Shown here in pieces: positions 51,904-60,638 of a stretch of 64,000 bases of DNA. The stretch's first letter is position 1. The number at the start of each line of letters is the position of its first letter. Source of the stretch: DATLCF01 sp035526505 (GTDB taxonomy: Bacteria; Patescibacteriota; Saccharimonadia; Saccharimonadales; UBA4665); contig DATLCF010000002.1 of assembly GCA_035526505.1 (NCBI GenBank), forward strand, positions 310,001-374,000, in the 5' to 3' direction. The position numbers and the translations under genes are program-made. The notes beneath the pieces are model-generated. The model saw only the letters and a program-made list of their open reading frames with translations, was not told the origin of the DNA and searched no databases.

Positions 51904-52710
51904 TTATTTACTACTTACTTGTGCTTCTTCGGTTGCATGGCTGTCGTCGTGCCCGTCGCCTTGCGGCAAGCCCAAACTAATAAACGCAACCGTCAACATA
52001 AAGAACACATACGCCTGAACAGCGCCAACAAATAACTCTAACACATAAAACAGGGGCAAGGCCAGGGGGGCGGCCCAGCTGGTAAGGTAGGCAATAACCG
52101 CCAGCAGCACTTCGCCGCCAAACACGTTACCAAAAATACGCAGGGAAAGGGCTAGGGTGCGCGAAAATTCTGCTACGATTTCCAGCGCGCCCTCAAAACT
52201 GTGCAGCGGGTCTTTGAATGGGCTGATCAGATAGCGGCGGATATTGCCAAAAAAACCATGGCGCCGAATGGCCCACACCTGGGCCGTGGTCATCGAAATA
52301 ATAGCCAGGGCAAAGGTGGTGTTCATATCGGCGGCCGCGCCGCGGAACAACGGGATACCGTTATAGGTAAGGGGACCCACAAAGGGCAAAATACCCAGCC
52401 AGTTGTTTACCAAAAAGAAAAACAGCAGGGTAACGGCCAGTGGCATTACCTTGCGCGCCACAGCCTTGTCGCCAATAACCTCCACAGTGGTATCGTACAA
52501 ACTTTCGAACGCCCACATAACCATATGCACAAAGCGGTTACGGGCACCGCGGCGGATTTGCCGCACAGCGGTAAAGAACATGGTTAGGATCAGGCCAATG
52601 CCCAATACGCCCAGCAGCTGCGAGTTGGTAACCGCAAACGGCCCCAGATGGAACAATGTTTCCGGCGCTACGCTTACCACCGGTACTTCAGAAGCAAAAA
52701 AGAGGCCCAT
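51904..52710 (-). CDS. atpB: ATP synthase a subunit
   Basis: The stator channel subunit, 268 residues with five to six helices. The essential arginine lies in ALSLRIFGNVFGGE (about residue 197). The ATG at 52710 is preferred over an upstream in-frame codon because AAAGGAGGA precedes it. The C-terminus is His/Asp-rich. Confidence 0.93.
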   Translation of the reverse strand: MGLFFASEVPVVSVAPETLFHLGPFAVTNSQLLGVLGIGLILTMFFTAVRQIRRGARNRFVHMVMWAFESLYDTTVEVIGDKAVARKVMPLAVTLLFFFLVNNWLGILPFVGPLTYNGIPLFRGAAADMNTTFALAIISMTTAQVWAIRRHGFFGNIRRYLISPFKDPLHSFEGALEIVAEFSRTLALSLRIFGNVFGGEVLLAVIAYLTSWAAPLALPLFYVLELFVGAVQAYVFFMLTVAFISLGLPQGDGHDDSHATEEAQVSSK

Positions 52711-52711
52711 A

Positions 52712-52981
52712 TTACTTACGTTCCTCCTTTTTATCAATAGCTTCAATTTGGCGTTTTACCAGCAAGGCGGCAAATACAAACCCAATAAGCACAGCCAGTA
52801 GGGTAAGCCAGGGTTTGCTGCCCAGTTGGCGGTCGGCTAGCAAGCCCAGCACGGTAAACAAAATAACGGGCGTAGCCATACGCCAAGTAGTGTCCAAAAA
52901 TGTCATACCAACAATCCCCGCGGTAAACGGGGCTTGTCCAACAGGAGATTTAGTCGTCGTATGGTCGGCGGCTGGCTTCAT
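52712..52981 (-). CDS. AtpI/AtpZ-type small membrane protein
   Basis: An 89-residue two-helix protein (about 31-51 and 58-78) ahead of atpB, in the usual position of AtpI/AtpZ, which helps c-ring assembly or magnesium handling. TATAGT lies 9 bases before its ATG, so it heads the operon. The family match rests on topology, length and position rather than on a strong motif. Confidence 0.65.
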   Translation of the reverse strand: MKPAADHTTTKSPVGQAPFTAGIVGMTFLDTTWRMATPVILFTVLGLLADRQLGSKPWLTLLAVLIGFVFAALLVKRQIEAIDKKEERK

Positions 52982-52990
52982 TTCTTATTC

Positions 52991-52996
52991 ACTATA
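52991..52996 (-). promoter_or_regulatory. -10 box of the ATP synthase operon
   Basis: TATAGT on the minus strand, 9 bases before the first ATG of the operon. Confidence 0.45.
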
Positions 52997-53045
52997 CCAG
53001 ATGACTGCCCCTGTACGCAAACGCCTTTTTGAATTGAAAAGACAT

Positions 53046-53267
53046 CTAATAAAGATTGATCCCGGGGCTCCTGAGTAAGTCAAAAGCCCAGCGTACATAG
53101 CAGACATAACCAACTAATGCTGCCATGGCAAGATACGACACGCCCACAACAACCCTGTCTGGGGTATGTATCCTTAATCCTTTGCTGATTGAAAGAATAC
53201 CTTTAATCACCAGCGCGAGAACAAAAATAGTGAGGACAATGAGTAGAAAATCAATACCGAAAAACAT
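53046..53267 (-). CDS. Two-helix small membrane protein (73 aa)
   Basis: A 73-residue protein with membrane helices at about 4-24 and 42-62. It lies 64 bases upstream of the AtpI-like gene on the same strand. CATATAGT directly precedes the ATG. No family is recognised; it may belong with the ATP synthase operon or stand alone. Confidence 0.55.
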   Translation of the reverse strand: MFFGIDFLLIVLTIFVLALVIKGILSISKGLRIHTPDRVVVGVSYLAMAALVGYVCYVRWAFDLLRSPGINLY

Positions 53268-53306
53268 TCAGACTATATGATAATACCCGGATTATTTATC
53301 GGCAAG

Positions 53307-55421
53307 CTATAATTTCTTAATCGCGATTGCGGCGAGTTCTTTATGTCCGCTGATTTTTGGGTGGAAACTCCAAGGAATTGTATTAGGGCCTACCAAAATT
53401 CTGTTCACGTAGGGTACGCTTGTACACAGTTCGTGCCCTCTAAAAGCATTTGAATTATCTACATAAACGATACCTCGGGCGGTGGCTGCTTTTTTAATGA
53501 CAGCATTTAGCTTTTCAGTCTGCGCATTAAGCCAAAGCATGTCTGTGCGTCCAAAATTACGAGACGGAAGTCCTGTTGCACAAGTTTTAGGCGGGTTGAC
53601 GGGGAAAATACGAGTATAGCCCTCTGCCAAAATAGTCGCGTTTGGTGCTGTTTTTTTGACCGCTTGGTACAATGCAGGCAGTGCGTCTTCGGCCTTTGGA
53701 TTGGTAGAGGCGAGCGTTTTTAGGCGCTGATCTATCATCTTCCCATACTTTTGTTGGCACGTCGGATCCCCGGCCAAATGGCGCGTAGCGCAATATTGTA
53801 TTACTTCCTTGAACCCTAGATTATTGCCCCCAATAGTAAAAGTTACAAGCTCCGTTTCTTTATCCAGCCACGATAACTGTTTAGGTTCATTCTTGTTTCC
53901 TTGGTTAGAGCGGTAAAAGTCCTGGATTCTGGCACCACTGCATGCCTTAAAGATAAATTCCGCGTATTTCTTCATGGTCGCCTTGTACACAAGTTCGGGA
54001 TATGCAGCGCTCGAACGATGGCATTGGTTGCCTTTGACGTCCGTACCTGCAAGAAATTTAGGACTAGGGGCACCTTCGCCCGAAGAATACGAGTCACCAA
54101 GAGCTACATAACGCTTTTTGCGCGGGATAGGAGCAGATGGATCGCCTATCATCGCAAACCCAGCGTCAATACCTCCAGCTAGTGCTGTAGCGCGGCCTAG
54201 TCCTTGGATTTGTACCGGTTTGCTGCACGTTCCTATTGCAATGTCAGGATTACCCAGCTGACCGGCATTGTTTTGGCCCCACGACCATTTTGAGCCGTCA
54301 GACCCTATTGCATAGCCATTGTTAACGCCTGCGCCCAATGATACGACCTTGGGCAAACCATCAACTAGCACAGGGCCGGACGAGGTTGCTCCGCTGAAAC
54401 ACTCCCTGCCGTCACCAAGCTGCCCCAACGCATTAAACCCCCAGGCCCATACTTTCCCAGAAGAAGAAAGCGCATAAACTGTCAGACCCAGGCTCGTTGC
54501 GCTAAGAGACTGTATGTCCGACAATCCTTCTACTTTACGTGGGATGGAAGCATCAACGTGCACGCCCTCCCCCAAGAGATCCAAGTCTGAAGAGCCCCAA
54601 GCCCACACATCTCCGTGAGAATCCAGTGCAAAGCCGTTTCTAGCAGATGCGGTAATTGATACGATGTCTTTAAGCTCTTGTACTTTAACAGGCAGGGAAT
54701 TGGCACGATATACCCCATTCCCCAGCTCGCCATGCAGCCCTTCGCCCCAAGCGTAAACAGTTCCATCAGCGTGAAGCGCATAGCCAGTACTACTCCCGCT
54801 TGCAATTGCCGAAATGCCTCCAAGACCTTTTACTTGAACAGGTGGATTATTATCTTCGACATTATACTCACCGTTCCCTAGCTGCCCGGAACCATTATCA
54901 CCCCAAGCCATAACCCTTCCGTCGGAGCGTAGTGCATAACGTGCCGTACCGTTGGCTATTGCTTTTGCATTACTAATGCCAGCAACTTGTTGGATGGCGT
55001 GGCCGGCATACATGCGGTCACCACCCCATTCCCAAACTGCCCCACCAGAATCCAGTGCTATCGTACGCGAGAATGCATCCACGCCAGCAATTGCGGTTAT
55101 ATTTTTAAGTCCCGTAATAGGAATTGGGCTTCTGGTGCTAAAGTCTGAGGTTCCGTTGCCAAATTCTCCTCGTTCGTTGTCACCCCAAGCACAAACAGTG
55201 CCTGGCGTTTGGCAGGTTACGGTTGCCGTATCTGCTTGCGCAGGCGTTGCCTCCACAGTCTCAGTCACTGCGGTGCCAGTTAGGGCGGCAGAAACCGCTA
55301 GTGCTCCGGCAGCTAATCTTCTGCCTACGTTCGCAAGCCTCTCTCGCACGCGGCCCCCAAAGGCAATTTCACCAATTTCGGCGGGCGGCAAGGGAAGTGG
55401 TGCAACTTCGGCTGTCGTCAT
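53307..55421 (-). CDS. Secreted protein with RCC1-repeat propeller and SGNH/GDSL hydrolase domain
   Basis: A 704-residue exported protein. After an N-terminal basic segment and a signal-like helix (about 35-62) come six or seven RCC1-type repeats (about 65-430), each with a pattern like VWAWG-N--GQLG(N/D)G. The C-terminal 260 residues form an SGNH hydrolase: ALGDSYSSGEGA (nucleophile Ser), TIGGNNLGF (Asn) and SFHPKISGHKEL (Asp/His-type block). Six cysteines in the hydrolase suggest disulfides, as in secreted actinobacterial SGNH esterases. GGAG precedes the ATG. The propeller may bind a partner surface while the esterase removes acyl groups. Confidence 0.85.
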   Translation of the reverse strand: MTTAEVAPLPLPPAEIGEIAFGGRVRERLANVGRRLAAGALAVSAALTGTAVTETVEATPAQADTATVTCQTPGTVCAWGDNERGEFGNGTSDFSTRSPIPITGLKNITAIAGVDAFSRTIALDSGGAVWEWGGDRMYAGHAIQQVAGISNAKAIANGTARYALRSDGRVMAWGDNGSGQLGNGEYNVEDNNPPVQVKGLGGISAIASGSSTGYALHADGTVYAWGEGLHGELGNGVYRANSLPVKVQELKDIVSITASARNGFALDSHGDVWAWGSSDLDLLGEGVHVDASIPRKVEGLSDIQSLSATSLGLTVYALSSSGKVWAWGFNALGQLGDGRECFSGATSSGPVLVDGLPKVVSLGAGVNNGYAIGSDGSKWSWGQNNAGQLGNPDIAIGTCSKPVQIQGLGRATALAGGIDAGFAMIGDPSAPIPRKKRYVALGDSYSSGEGAPSPKFLAGTDVKGNQCHRSSAAYPELVYKATMKKYAEFIFKACSGARIQDFYRSNQGNKNEPKQLSWLDKETELVTFTIGGNNLGFKEVIQYCATRHLAGDPTCQQKYGKMIDQRLKTLASTNPKAEDALPALYQAVKKTAPNATILAEGYTRIFPVNPPKTCATGLPSRNFGRTDMLWLNAQTEKLNAVIKKAATARGIVYVDNSNAFRGHELCTSVPYVNRILVGPNTIPWSFHPKISGHKELAAIAIKKL

Positions 55422-55488
55422 GAGCTCCTACGCAATAATATTGACGATAGTGTACCATACGTTGCCAAAACGCATTCAACTAGGATGG

Positions 55489-55494
55489 TATACT
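55489..55494 (+). promoter_or_regulatory. -10 box of the glutaredoxin gene
   Basis: TATACT, 6 bases before the ATG at 55501. Confidence 0.5.
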
Positions 55495-55500
55495 AAGCAT

Positions 55501-55749
55501 ATGGATACAAAAGTAACTGTATACAGTGCAACCTGGTGTGCGTTTTGCCATGCGGCTAAAGATTATTTGGACAAGCTGGGTGTTAAATACGCTGATAAAG
55601 ATGTCGAAGCCAGCCTGGATAATATGCACGAGGCAGTCAACAAATCCGGCCAAACCGGTATCCCAGTATTGGACATAGACGGCACCATTATTATTGGCTT
55701 TGACCGGCCCAAAATAGACGCAGCGCTAAAAGCGAAAAAGATTACATAA
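55501..55749 (+). CDS. Glutaredoxin-like thiol protein
   Basis: An 82-residue thioredoxin-fold protein with the redox centre CAFC (residues 13-16), the cis-proline loop GIPVLDIDG and the C-terminal IIIGFDRPKI. This matches NrdH/glutaredoxin-family proteins that reduce disulfides. A longer frame runs upstream, but only this start matches the fold and the -10 box. Confidence 0.88.
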   Translation: MDTKVTVYSATWCAFCHAAKDYLDKLGVKYADKDVEASLDNMHEAVNKSGQTGIPVLDIDGTIIIGFDRPKIDAALKAKKIT

Positions 55750-55798
55750 ACTATAGCTGCAGTTTTGATACACTTTGCCCATTAAACAAGGGCGGTGT

Positions 55799-56206
55799 AT
55801 GAGCAGACACATCCAACCCGAATATGTTGTCGATGACGACGTACCAAAAGACGGCCTGGCAAAATTAGGCCGTCTTTTTGATTTAATTATGCAAGAGCCG
55901 GTGCGTATACGCGCACTTATACATAGTGAGTATCTAGCTGCCGATAAAGTTATTAAAAAAGGTGAGGAGCTACAACATAAGGAGCCACTGACCGATGACG
56001 AAATTGTCATACTCGCCCTAGCAGAAGTGGTCAAGCATAGGCTGGACCAGGCCGTAGGCTTTGACCAGCAAACAACTGCACATATTTTGACGCGCAGCGC
56101 CAGCCGTTCGCCAGAGGAAATACGCATGCTGCGCCTGGCGACATTTGCAAACCAAGTTGCAGAATATCAAAAAGATGTGCCGTATACTAAACCGTATGGC
56201 ATTTGA
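55799..56206 (+). CDS. Unrecognised helical protein (135 aa)
   Basis: A soluble helical, acidic protein with a repeated charged pattern (LIMQEPVRIRALIHSEYLAADK, TDDEIVILALAEVVKHRL). I do not recognise the family. The ATG at 55799 is used, although an in-frame TTG at 55775 is possible. Its last codons contain the -10 box of the next gene, whose start lies 11 bases inside this gene. Confidence 0.55.
   Translation: MSRHIQPEYVVDDDVPKDGLAKLGRLFDLIMQEPVRIRALIHSEYLAADKVIKKGEELQHKEPLTDDEIVILALAEVVKHRLDQAVGFDQQTTAHILTRSASRSPEEIRMLRLATFANQVAEYQKDVPYTKPYGI
56183..56188 (+). promoter_or_regulatory. -10 box of the CobA-like gene, inside the upstream CDS
   Basis: TATACT, 7 bases before the ATG at 56196. 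Confidence 0.5.
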
Positions 56207-56765
56207 GGACTACCAAACCAAACAGTCGGTGGTTATTGTGTATACCGGTGATAGCAAGGGCAAAACTAGTGCCAGTTTAGGCCTGCTGGTGCGCGCGCTT
56301 GGCAATCGCTGGAATGTGGCCTTTATACAGTTCATCAAATATTGGGGTGTGGGCGAGCATGTATTTATCCGCGATATTATGCCGCTGTTTAAAGACCAGC
56401 TGTATTTTTACAAAGGCGGCAAGGGGTTTTACAATGCCGGCGACATTAGCGCAAACGACATCAGCGATGACCAGCACAAACAAGCCGCCCTGGAAACTTA
56501 CCAAGAAGCTATGCACGCCGCCGCCAGCGGCGACTTCGACCTGGTTATTTGCGACGAGATAAACAATGCAGTGCACGACGGCCTACTTACCAAAACTCAG
56601 CTAGAAACCCTCATTCAAAAACGTGCGCCCAATACCAGCCTGTGCCTGACAGGCCGCAATTTTCCAGAAAACCTATTGCCGCTGGTGGATATTGCCACCG
56701 ATATGCATAAAATAAAACACCATTTTGACGACAAATTCCTGGCTAACAAAGGTATTGATTACTAG
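56196..56765 (+). CDS. CobA/CobO/BtuR-type P-loop ATPase (corrinoid adenosyltransferase-like)
   Basis: A 189-residue protein with the family's unusual P-loop GDSKGKTSASLGL (about 16-28), the YWGVGEHVFI region and Walker B-like DLVICDEINNAV. These match ATP:cob(I)alamin adenosyltransferases, which load the adenosyl group on cobalamin. CPR genomes rarely make cobalamin, so it may salvage the cofactor or act on something else. The start at ATG 56196 overlaps the previous gene. Confidence 0.8.
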   Translation: MAFEDYQTKQSVVIVYTGDSKGKTSASLGLLVRALGNRWNVAFIQFIKYWGVGEHVFIRDIMPLFKDQLYFYKGGKGFYNAGDISANDISDDQHKQAALETYQEAMHAAASGDFDLVICDEINNAVHDGLLTKTQLETLIQKRAPNTSLCLTGRNFPENLLPLVDIATDMHKIKHHFDDKFLANKGIDY

Positions 56766-56789
56766 ACTTCTGTAATTTCTATGATTTGA

Positions 56790-56795
56790 TACAGT
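56790..56795 (+). promoter_or_regulatory. -10 box of the 201-residue gene
   Basis: TACAGT, 6 bases before the ATG at 56802. Confidence 0.4.
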
Positions 56796-56801
56796 ATTTC
56801 A

Positions 56802-57407
56802 ATGTATCGTTCCCACCAGGATCCACTCGAAAGTCCCCATATACTATCTTTCGATGAACAACCTCCTTTTCTAAAACTTAACACCTGCAAGGAAGCCGAG
56901 GCCAGGTTTGCCCTAACCCTCACTGAACTACGCAGAAATAGGCCCCTATCGTCTCGCCGGTATGGTTGTGAAGTTTTTATGCACGATGACCTGCCGGCTT
57001 TTGTGCGTAAAAGCTTTGGCGTCCAAAGCACACTTAGCCTTGTCCCTATAAAGATTAACGATTCGATCCATCCCCCTGGTTCGCTGCTAAACCTCGATGC
57101 TTTATACAGGCCTGGGCATGGTGCTTCAAGTGTGCGGGCCAATAGGCTTGATAGACGCGGCGTGGAAGAGATAATAGGAATCGGTTTTTTGCGTCTTTCG
57201 CAGTTGGCTTATCCATGTTCCGAAAGGAGAGTGGGGGATATTGTCCATAACGGCTATCCCGATTACATGTTGTCGGACCCGGAAGAGGCCCTACTTACCA
57301 ATCTAGAACCCGAGGATTTGCAATCCTTCGTGCACGAGGCCATTACACCCAAGCACATCACTGTTCACAAAGTTGCCAGAGCCGTAGGCCGTCTTATCCC
57401 AACATAG
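56802..57407 (+). CDS. Unrecognised soluble protein (201 aa)
   Basis: A basic, Arg-rich soluble protein without membrane segments. Segments such as ARFALTLTELRRNRPL and HNGYPDYMLSDPEEALL are the most regular. No motif I know is present. The gene stands between the CobA-like gene and the nuclease gene, all on the plus strand, each with its own leaderless-type start. Confidence 0.5.
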   Translation: MYRSHQDPLESPHILSFDEQPPFLKLNTCKEAEARFALTLTELRRNRPLSSRRYGCEVFMHDDLPAFVRKSFGVQSTLSLVPIKINDSIHPPGSLLNLDALYRPGHGASSVRANRLDRRGVEEIIGIGFLRLSQLAYPCSERRVGDIVHNGYPDYMLSDPEEALLTNLEPEDLQSFVHEAITPKHITVHKVARAVGRLIPT

Positions 57408-57459
57408 CCTAGCCCCAACAAAGATCATCGAGGTCAATGGCGAACCGGCAAGCTTACCG

Positions 57460-57465
57460 TACAAT
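57460..57465 (+). promoter_or_regulatory. -10 box of the nuclease gene
   Basis: TACAAT, then AG, 7 bases before the ATG at 57473. The arrangement is the same as upstream of the VanY-like and HD-domain genes. Confidence 0.55.
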
Positions 57466-57472
57466 AGAATGC

Positions 57473-58060
57473 ATGAGCAGGGGACGTAAAAAACAAGCAC
57501 CACTTATTGTAGTATTCATTATTCTGGTAGTAGCAGTGGGGCAGCATTATGGCTGGCTACAAAATACACAGCAAACTGTGACCCAAAAAGCCAGCGAAAC
57601 ACAGCCAGGGTTGTATGCCGTGGATCATTTTGTAGACGGTGACACTATTGCCGTGGATATGAACGGCAAAACCGAAACCATCCGCATGATAGGCATCGAC
57701 ACGCCCGAAACACACAAGCCAAACAGCCCGGTGCAATGCTATGGCCCAGCCGCCGCAGCCTATACCAAAAACCTGATAGGGGACAATCGCGTACGCCTAG
57801 AGGCCGACCCCAAAAGCCAAAATCGTGATCGCTACAAACGCTTGCTGCGCTATGTATATTTGCCAGACGGCAAGCTGGTGGAATACGAACTGATCGCTAA
57901 TGGCTACGGCTTTGCCTATACCCAATTCCCATTCACCAAATCCGACCAATTTGTTGAGGCCGAAGAAGCAGCAGAAACAGTGGTGAAGGGATTATGGGGC
58001 AACTGCACCGTGACCGTTGAAGCTAACGGCCGTAAACAAACCAATAACCTCAGCCCGTAA
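57473..58060 (+). CDS. Membrane-anchored or secreted thermonuclease (SNase family)
   Basis: A 195-residue nuclease. An N-terminal hydrophobic helix (about 10-27) sends it outside. The SNase core shows VDGDTIAVD (calcium-binding Asp), RMIGIDTPET (catalytic Arg and Glu) and DRYKRLLRYV (second catalytic Arg). It probably degrades extracellular DNA or RNA for nucleotide scavenging, an important trait for a host-dependent cell. Two cysteines are present. Confidence 0.9.
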   Translation: MSRGRKKQAPLIVVFIILVVAVGQHYGWLQNTQQTVTQKASETQPGLYAVDHFVDGDTIAVDMNGKTETIRMIGIDTPETHKPNSPVQCYGPAAAAYTKNLIGDNRVRLEADPKSQNRDRYKRLLRYVYLPDGKLVEYELIANGYGFAYTQFPFTKSDQFVEAEEAAETVVKGLWGNCTVTVEANGRKQTNNLSP

Positions 58061-58084
58061 CCATATCACACCACAAAAATTTCA

Positions 58085-58105
58085 TTCCAAGGACAGTCCT
58101 TGGAA
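58085..58105 (-). terminator. Hairpin between the nuclease and GT2 genes
   Basis: TTCCAAGGA and TCCTTGGAA form a perfect 9-bp stem with a 3-base loop. A T-run follows 6 bases later on the minus strand, so it is more plausible as the terminator of the minus-strand glycosyltransferase. Confidence 0.45.
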
Positions 58106-58111
58106 AGTGGG

Positions 58112-58924
58112 TTAGTTGGTGGGTAGGGGCTTGCGGCCCAGAATTCGGCGGGCTACCCAATCGGCAGCAGCCAGGGAAAGGGCCATAACATACAACAAAA
58201 GGACGCCAAAGAACCAACAAATAATCCAGACTTTTTTGCCATGTACGCGCAAAGTGCGCGGCCACCATAACAAGTATCCCCATAATTCATGCCGGTTGGC
58301 ATGAATACGCCGCAACTGAGCGCGTACCTTAAGGCGACTGTCGTACACAATGCCGTAGCCAGCACTATGTAAGTGCATGGTTAGGTCCAGGTCTTCGTGA
58401 ATGTCGTTGCGCAAATGCACCGCACCGGCAACGGTCTGCCACTGGCTACGCAACAGCGCCATGTTGGACCCCCACAAGCTACAGTGACCCAGCAGCACCC
58501 AGTTAAAACGAAAAGCCAGCAGGCTATATCCCAACCCCACCAAGCGGGGGAAACGAACATTATAGAACACACCGCCGCCCGTCCAGGCTTGTTTATAGTG
58601 ACGATCGTTAGTATAAAAGGCCTGAATATATTCAATCCAGTTGGGCGGCAGCACAATATCAGCATCGATACGGCCAATAATGTTACCCTTGGCCGCATTA
58701 AAGCCAGCATTGCGAGCAAACACTCGGCCTTGTCGTCTTTCGCTTATTACTTTTACAAAGGGATAGGCTCGCGCCACTTGGGCAGTACGATCGGTGCTAT
58801 TATTGTCCACGACAATGACCTCTAGCGGCACCTGTGTTTGGGCCGCGATAGCATCCAAACAGGCGGAGAGGTGGCGCTCTTCGTTGTAGGCTGGTATAAC
58901 TAAGCTAACGCTTTGGCGTGTCAT
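58112..58924 (-). CDS. Glycosyltransferase family 2
   Basis: A 270-residue enzyme with an N-terminal GT-A domain (VIPAYNEERHL at the start, DNNSTD, the metal-binding IDADIVLP and an acidic DIHEDLDL catalytic segment) and a C-terminal membrane helix (about 233-255). It adds sugars to a lipid or surface acceptor. AAGGA precedes the ATG. Its start is only 23 bases from the divergent glycosidase-like gene. Confidence 0.88.
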   Translation of the reverse strand: MTRQSVSLVIPAYNEERHLSACLDAIAAQTQVPLEVIVVDNNSTDRTAQVARAYPFVKVISERRQGRVFARNAGFNAAKGNIIGRIDADIVLPPNWIEYIQAFYTNDRHYKQAWTGGGVFYNVRFPRLVGLGYSLLAFRFNWVLLGHCSLWGSNMALLRSQWQTVAGAVHLRNDIHEDLDLTMHLHSAGYGIVYDSRLKVRAQLRRIHANRHELWGYLLWWPRTLRVHGKKVWIICWFFGVLLLYVMALSLAAADWVARRILGRKPLPTN

Positions 58925-58947
58925 ATATCTTCCTTAGTCTATAGCAC

Positions 58948-60045
58948 ATGAGTAAATCATCATATCCGCACAAACTGACGAACAGCTTAAAAAAACTACC
59001 CGGCTGGTTTGCAGTATATTGGCGTCGTAATGCCTGGCACAAGCTGGTATTCATTATAGTTAGCCTATCCTTACTATGCCTGGGTACCATGTACGGCCTA
59101 GCCCGCTGGTATATTGCCAGTGAACAATCCAAGCCCTTGGTTGTTGGCGCGACATTTATCCCCGCCTATGCCGAAAGCCTGGGGCTGGACGCCAAACAAA
59201 CCATGGACGCACTGTTAAACGACCTGCATATTAAGCATCTGCGCCTGGTAAGCTACTGGGATCAATTAGAGCCTACGCCGGGCCAGTACGATTTTAGCCT
59301 GCTGGATTGGCAGTTCCAAAAGGCCGAAGCAGCAGGATCTAAGGTAAGCCTGTCCTTAGGGCTACGCCAACCACGTTGGCCCGAATGCCATCAGCCCGCG
59401 TGGGCAGGCGGCCTGCCAGCAAGCGAACGCGATGCCCAGTTGGCAGCATTCATCCAAACTGTGGTGCAACGTTACAAAAATTCCCCCAGCCTGGATAGCT
59501 ACCAGCTGGAAAACGAATTCTTCTTAAAGGGCTTTGGCATATGCACTAACTACGACCGCCAACGCCTAATCAACGAATTTAATATTGTTAAGGCCACCGA
59601 CCCGCAGCACACGGTTATCATCAGCCGTAGCAACAACGCCCTAGGCATGCCTGTGGGCCAACCCACACCCGACGAGTTTGGTATATCCATATATAAACGG
59701 GTGTGGGATGCTACGCTTACGCACCGCTATATCGAGTATCCGTTCCCAGCCTGGTACTACGCCTTTTTGGCTGGCACGCAAAAAATACTCACCGGCCGCG
59801 ACATGGTAATCCACGAGCTACAGGCCGAAGCCTGGCCACCCAACGGCAAAAGTATTACCGAAATTAGCCTAGACGAACAGAACAAATCGCTGAATGCCCA
59901 GCGCCTAAAAGACCGCTTCCAGTTCGGCCGTGCCACCGGCATGCGCACCATGGACATGTGGGGCGCAGAATATTGGTATTACCGCCTAACGATCAAACAA
60001 GACCCCAGCTTGTGGAACACAGCAAAAGCCGCCTTCCGACAGTAG
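58948..60045 (+). CDS. Membrane-anchored glycoside-hydrolase-like protein
   Basis: A 365-residue protein with one N-terminal membrane helix (about 32-54) and an extracytoplasmic TIM-barrel resembling GH5/GH42-type enzymes: LEPTPGQYDFSLLDW near the first strand, candidate acid/base Glu in QLENEFFL and candidate nucleophile in VIHELQAEAW. Both glutamates are in the expected places. The substrate is unknown. It is divergent from a GT2 gene, so the pair may make and trim a surface glycan. Confidence 0.75.
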   Translation: MSKSSYPHKLTNSLKKLPGWFAVYWRRNAWHKLVFIIVSLSLLCLGTMYGLARWYIASEQSKPLVVGATFIPAYAESLGLDAKQTMDALLNDLHIKHLRLVSYWDQLEPTPGQYDFSLLDWQFQKAEAAGSKVSLSLGLRQPRWPECHQPAWAGGLPASERDAQLAAFIQTVVQRYKNSPSLDSYQLENEFFLKGFGICTNYDRQRLINEFNIVKATDPQHTVIISRSNNALGMPVGQPTPDEFGISIYKRVWDATLTHRYIEYPFPAWYYAFLAGTQKILTGRDMVIHELQAEAWPPNGKSITEISLDEQNKSLNAQRLKDRFQFGRATGMRTMDMWGAEYWYYRLTIKQDPSLWNTAKAAFRQ

Positions 60046-60111
60046 CGCATCTCACTTAACCAGCTTGCTATTTGGCAACCACCCACCCCTTGAGGCATAC
60101 TAAGGGTAATC

Positions 60112-60567
60112 ATGAAGAAAAAGCAGGCTAATAAGCCCAAAACTATTCAGAACCGACGCGCCCGGCACGATTACGCGCTGGGGGATAGTTTGGTGGTGGG
60201 CGTTGCCTTGACTGGGGGCGAAACCAAAGCCCTGCGCACTGGCCACGGCCACTTGCGCGGTGCCTATGTAATGGTTAAAGACGATGAACTATGGCTGGTA
60301 AACGCTACCATTGTGGGCACCAGCGGCATCCAAATTGCCGAAGGCGACCAAACGCGCAACCGCAAACTGCTAGCTAAACGGCGAGAAATCAAACATCTCA
60401 TCGAGGCAAAGCAACAGGGCAACACCATTGTACCCTTAGAAATGCTAACCGGCGGGCGCTATATAAAATTGCGCATTGCTGTGGGCCGGGGCAAAAAGAA
60501 GTACGACCACCGGCAGACACTAAAAGCCCGCGACGATGCCCGGCGCACGCGCGAAATCTTCCGATAA
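60112..60567 (+). CDS. smpB: SsrA-binding protein SmpB
   Basis: A 151-residue RNA-binding protein that loads tmRNA on stalled ribosomes. The OB-fold starts NRRARHDYAL; typical segments are TGGETKALRTGHGHLRGAYVM, RNRKLLAKRREI and the C-terminal basic tail KKKYDHRQTLKARDDARR. CATACT lies 10 bases upstream of the ATG. The tmRNA gene is not in the window. Confidence 0.95.
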   Translation: MKKKQANKPKTIQNRRARHDYALGDSLVVGVALTGGETKALRTGHGHLRGAYVMVKDDELWLVNATIVGTSGIQIAEGDQTRNRKLLAKRREIKHLIEAKQQGNTIVPLEMLTGGRYIKLRIAVGRGKKKYDHRQTLKARDDARRTREIFR

Positions 60568-60638
60568 CAGGGGAGAACATTGCCCCAGGCCAGCCCGGTG
60601 TGCTTTAATAGATACATTGGTTTAGGCGGATAGCATTG

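Noticed and set aside
58924..58948. Shared palindromic CTATAG as -10 box for both divergent genes
   Set aside because: The box is only 3 bases from the plus-strand ATG, too close for a normal start, and the minus-strand gene has a Shine-Dalgarno site, so its promoter is probably elsewhere.
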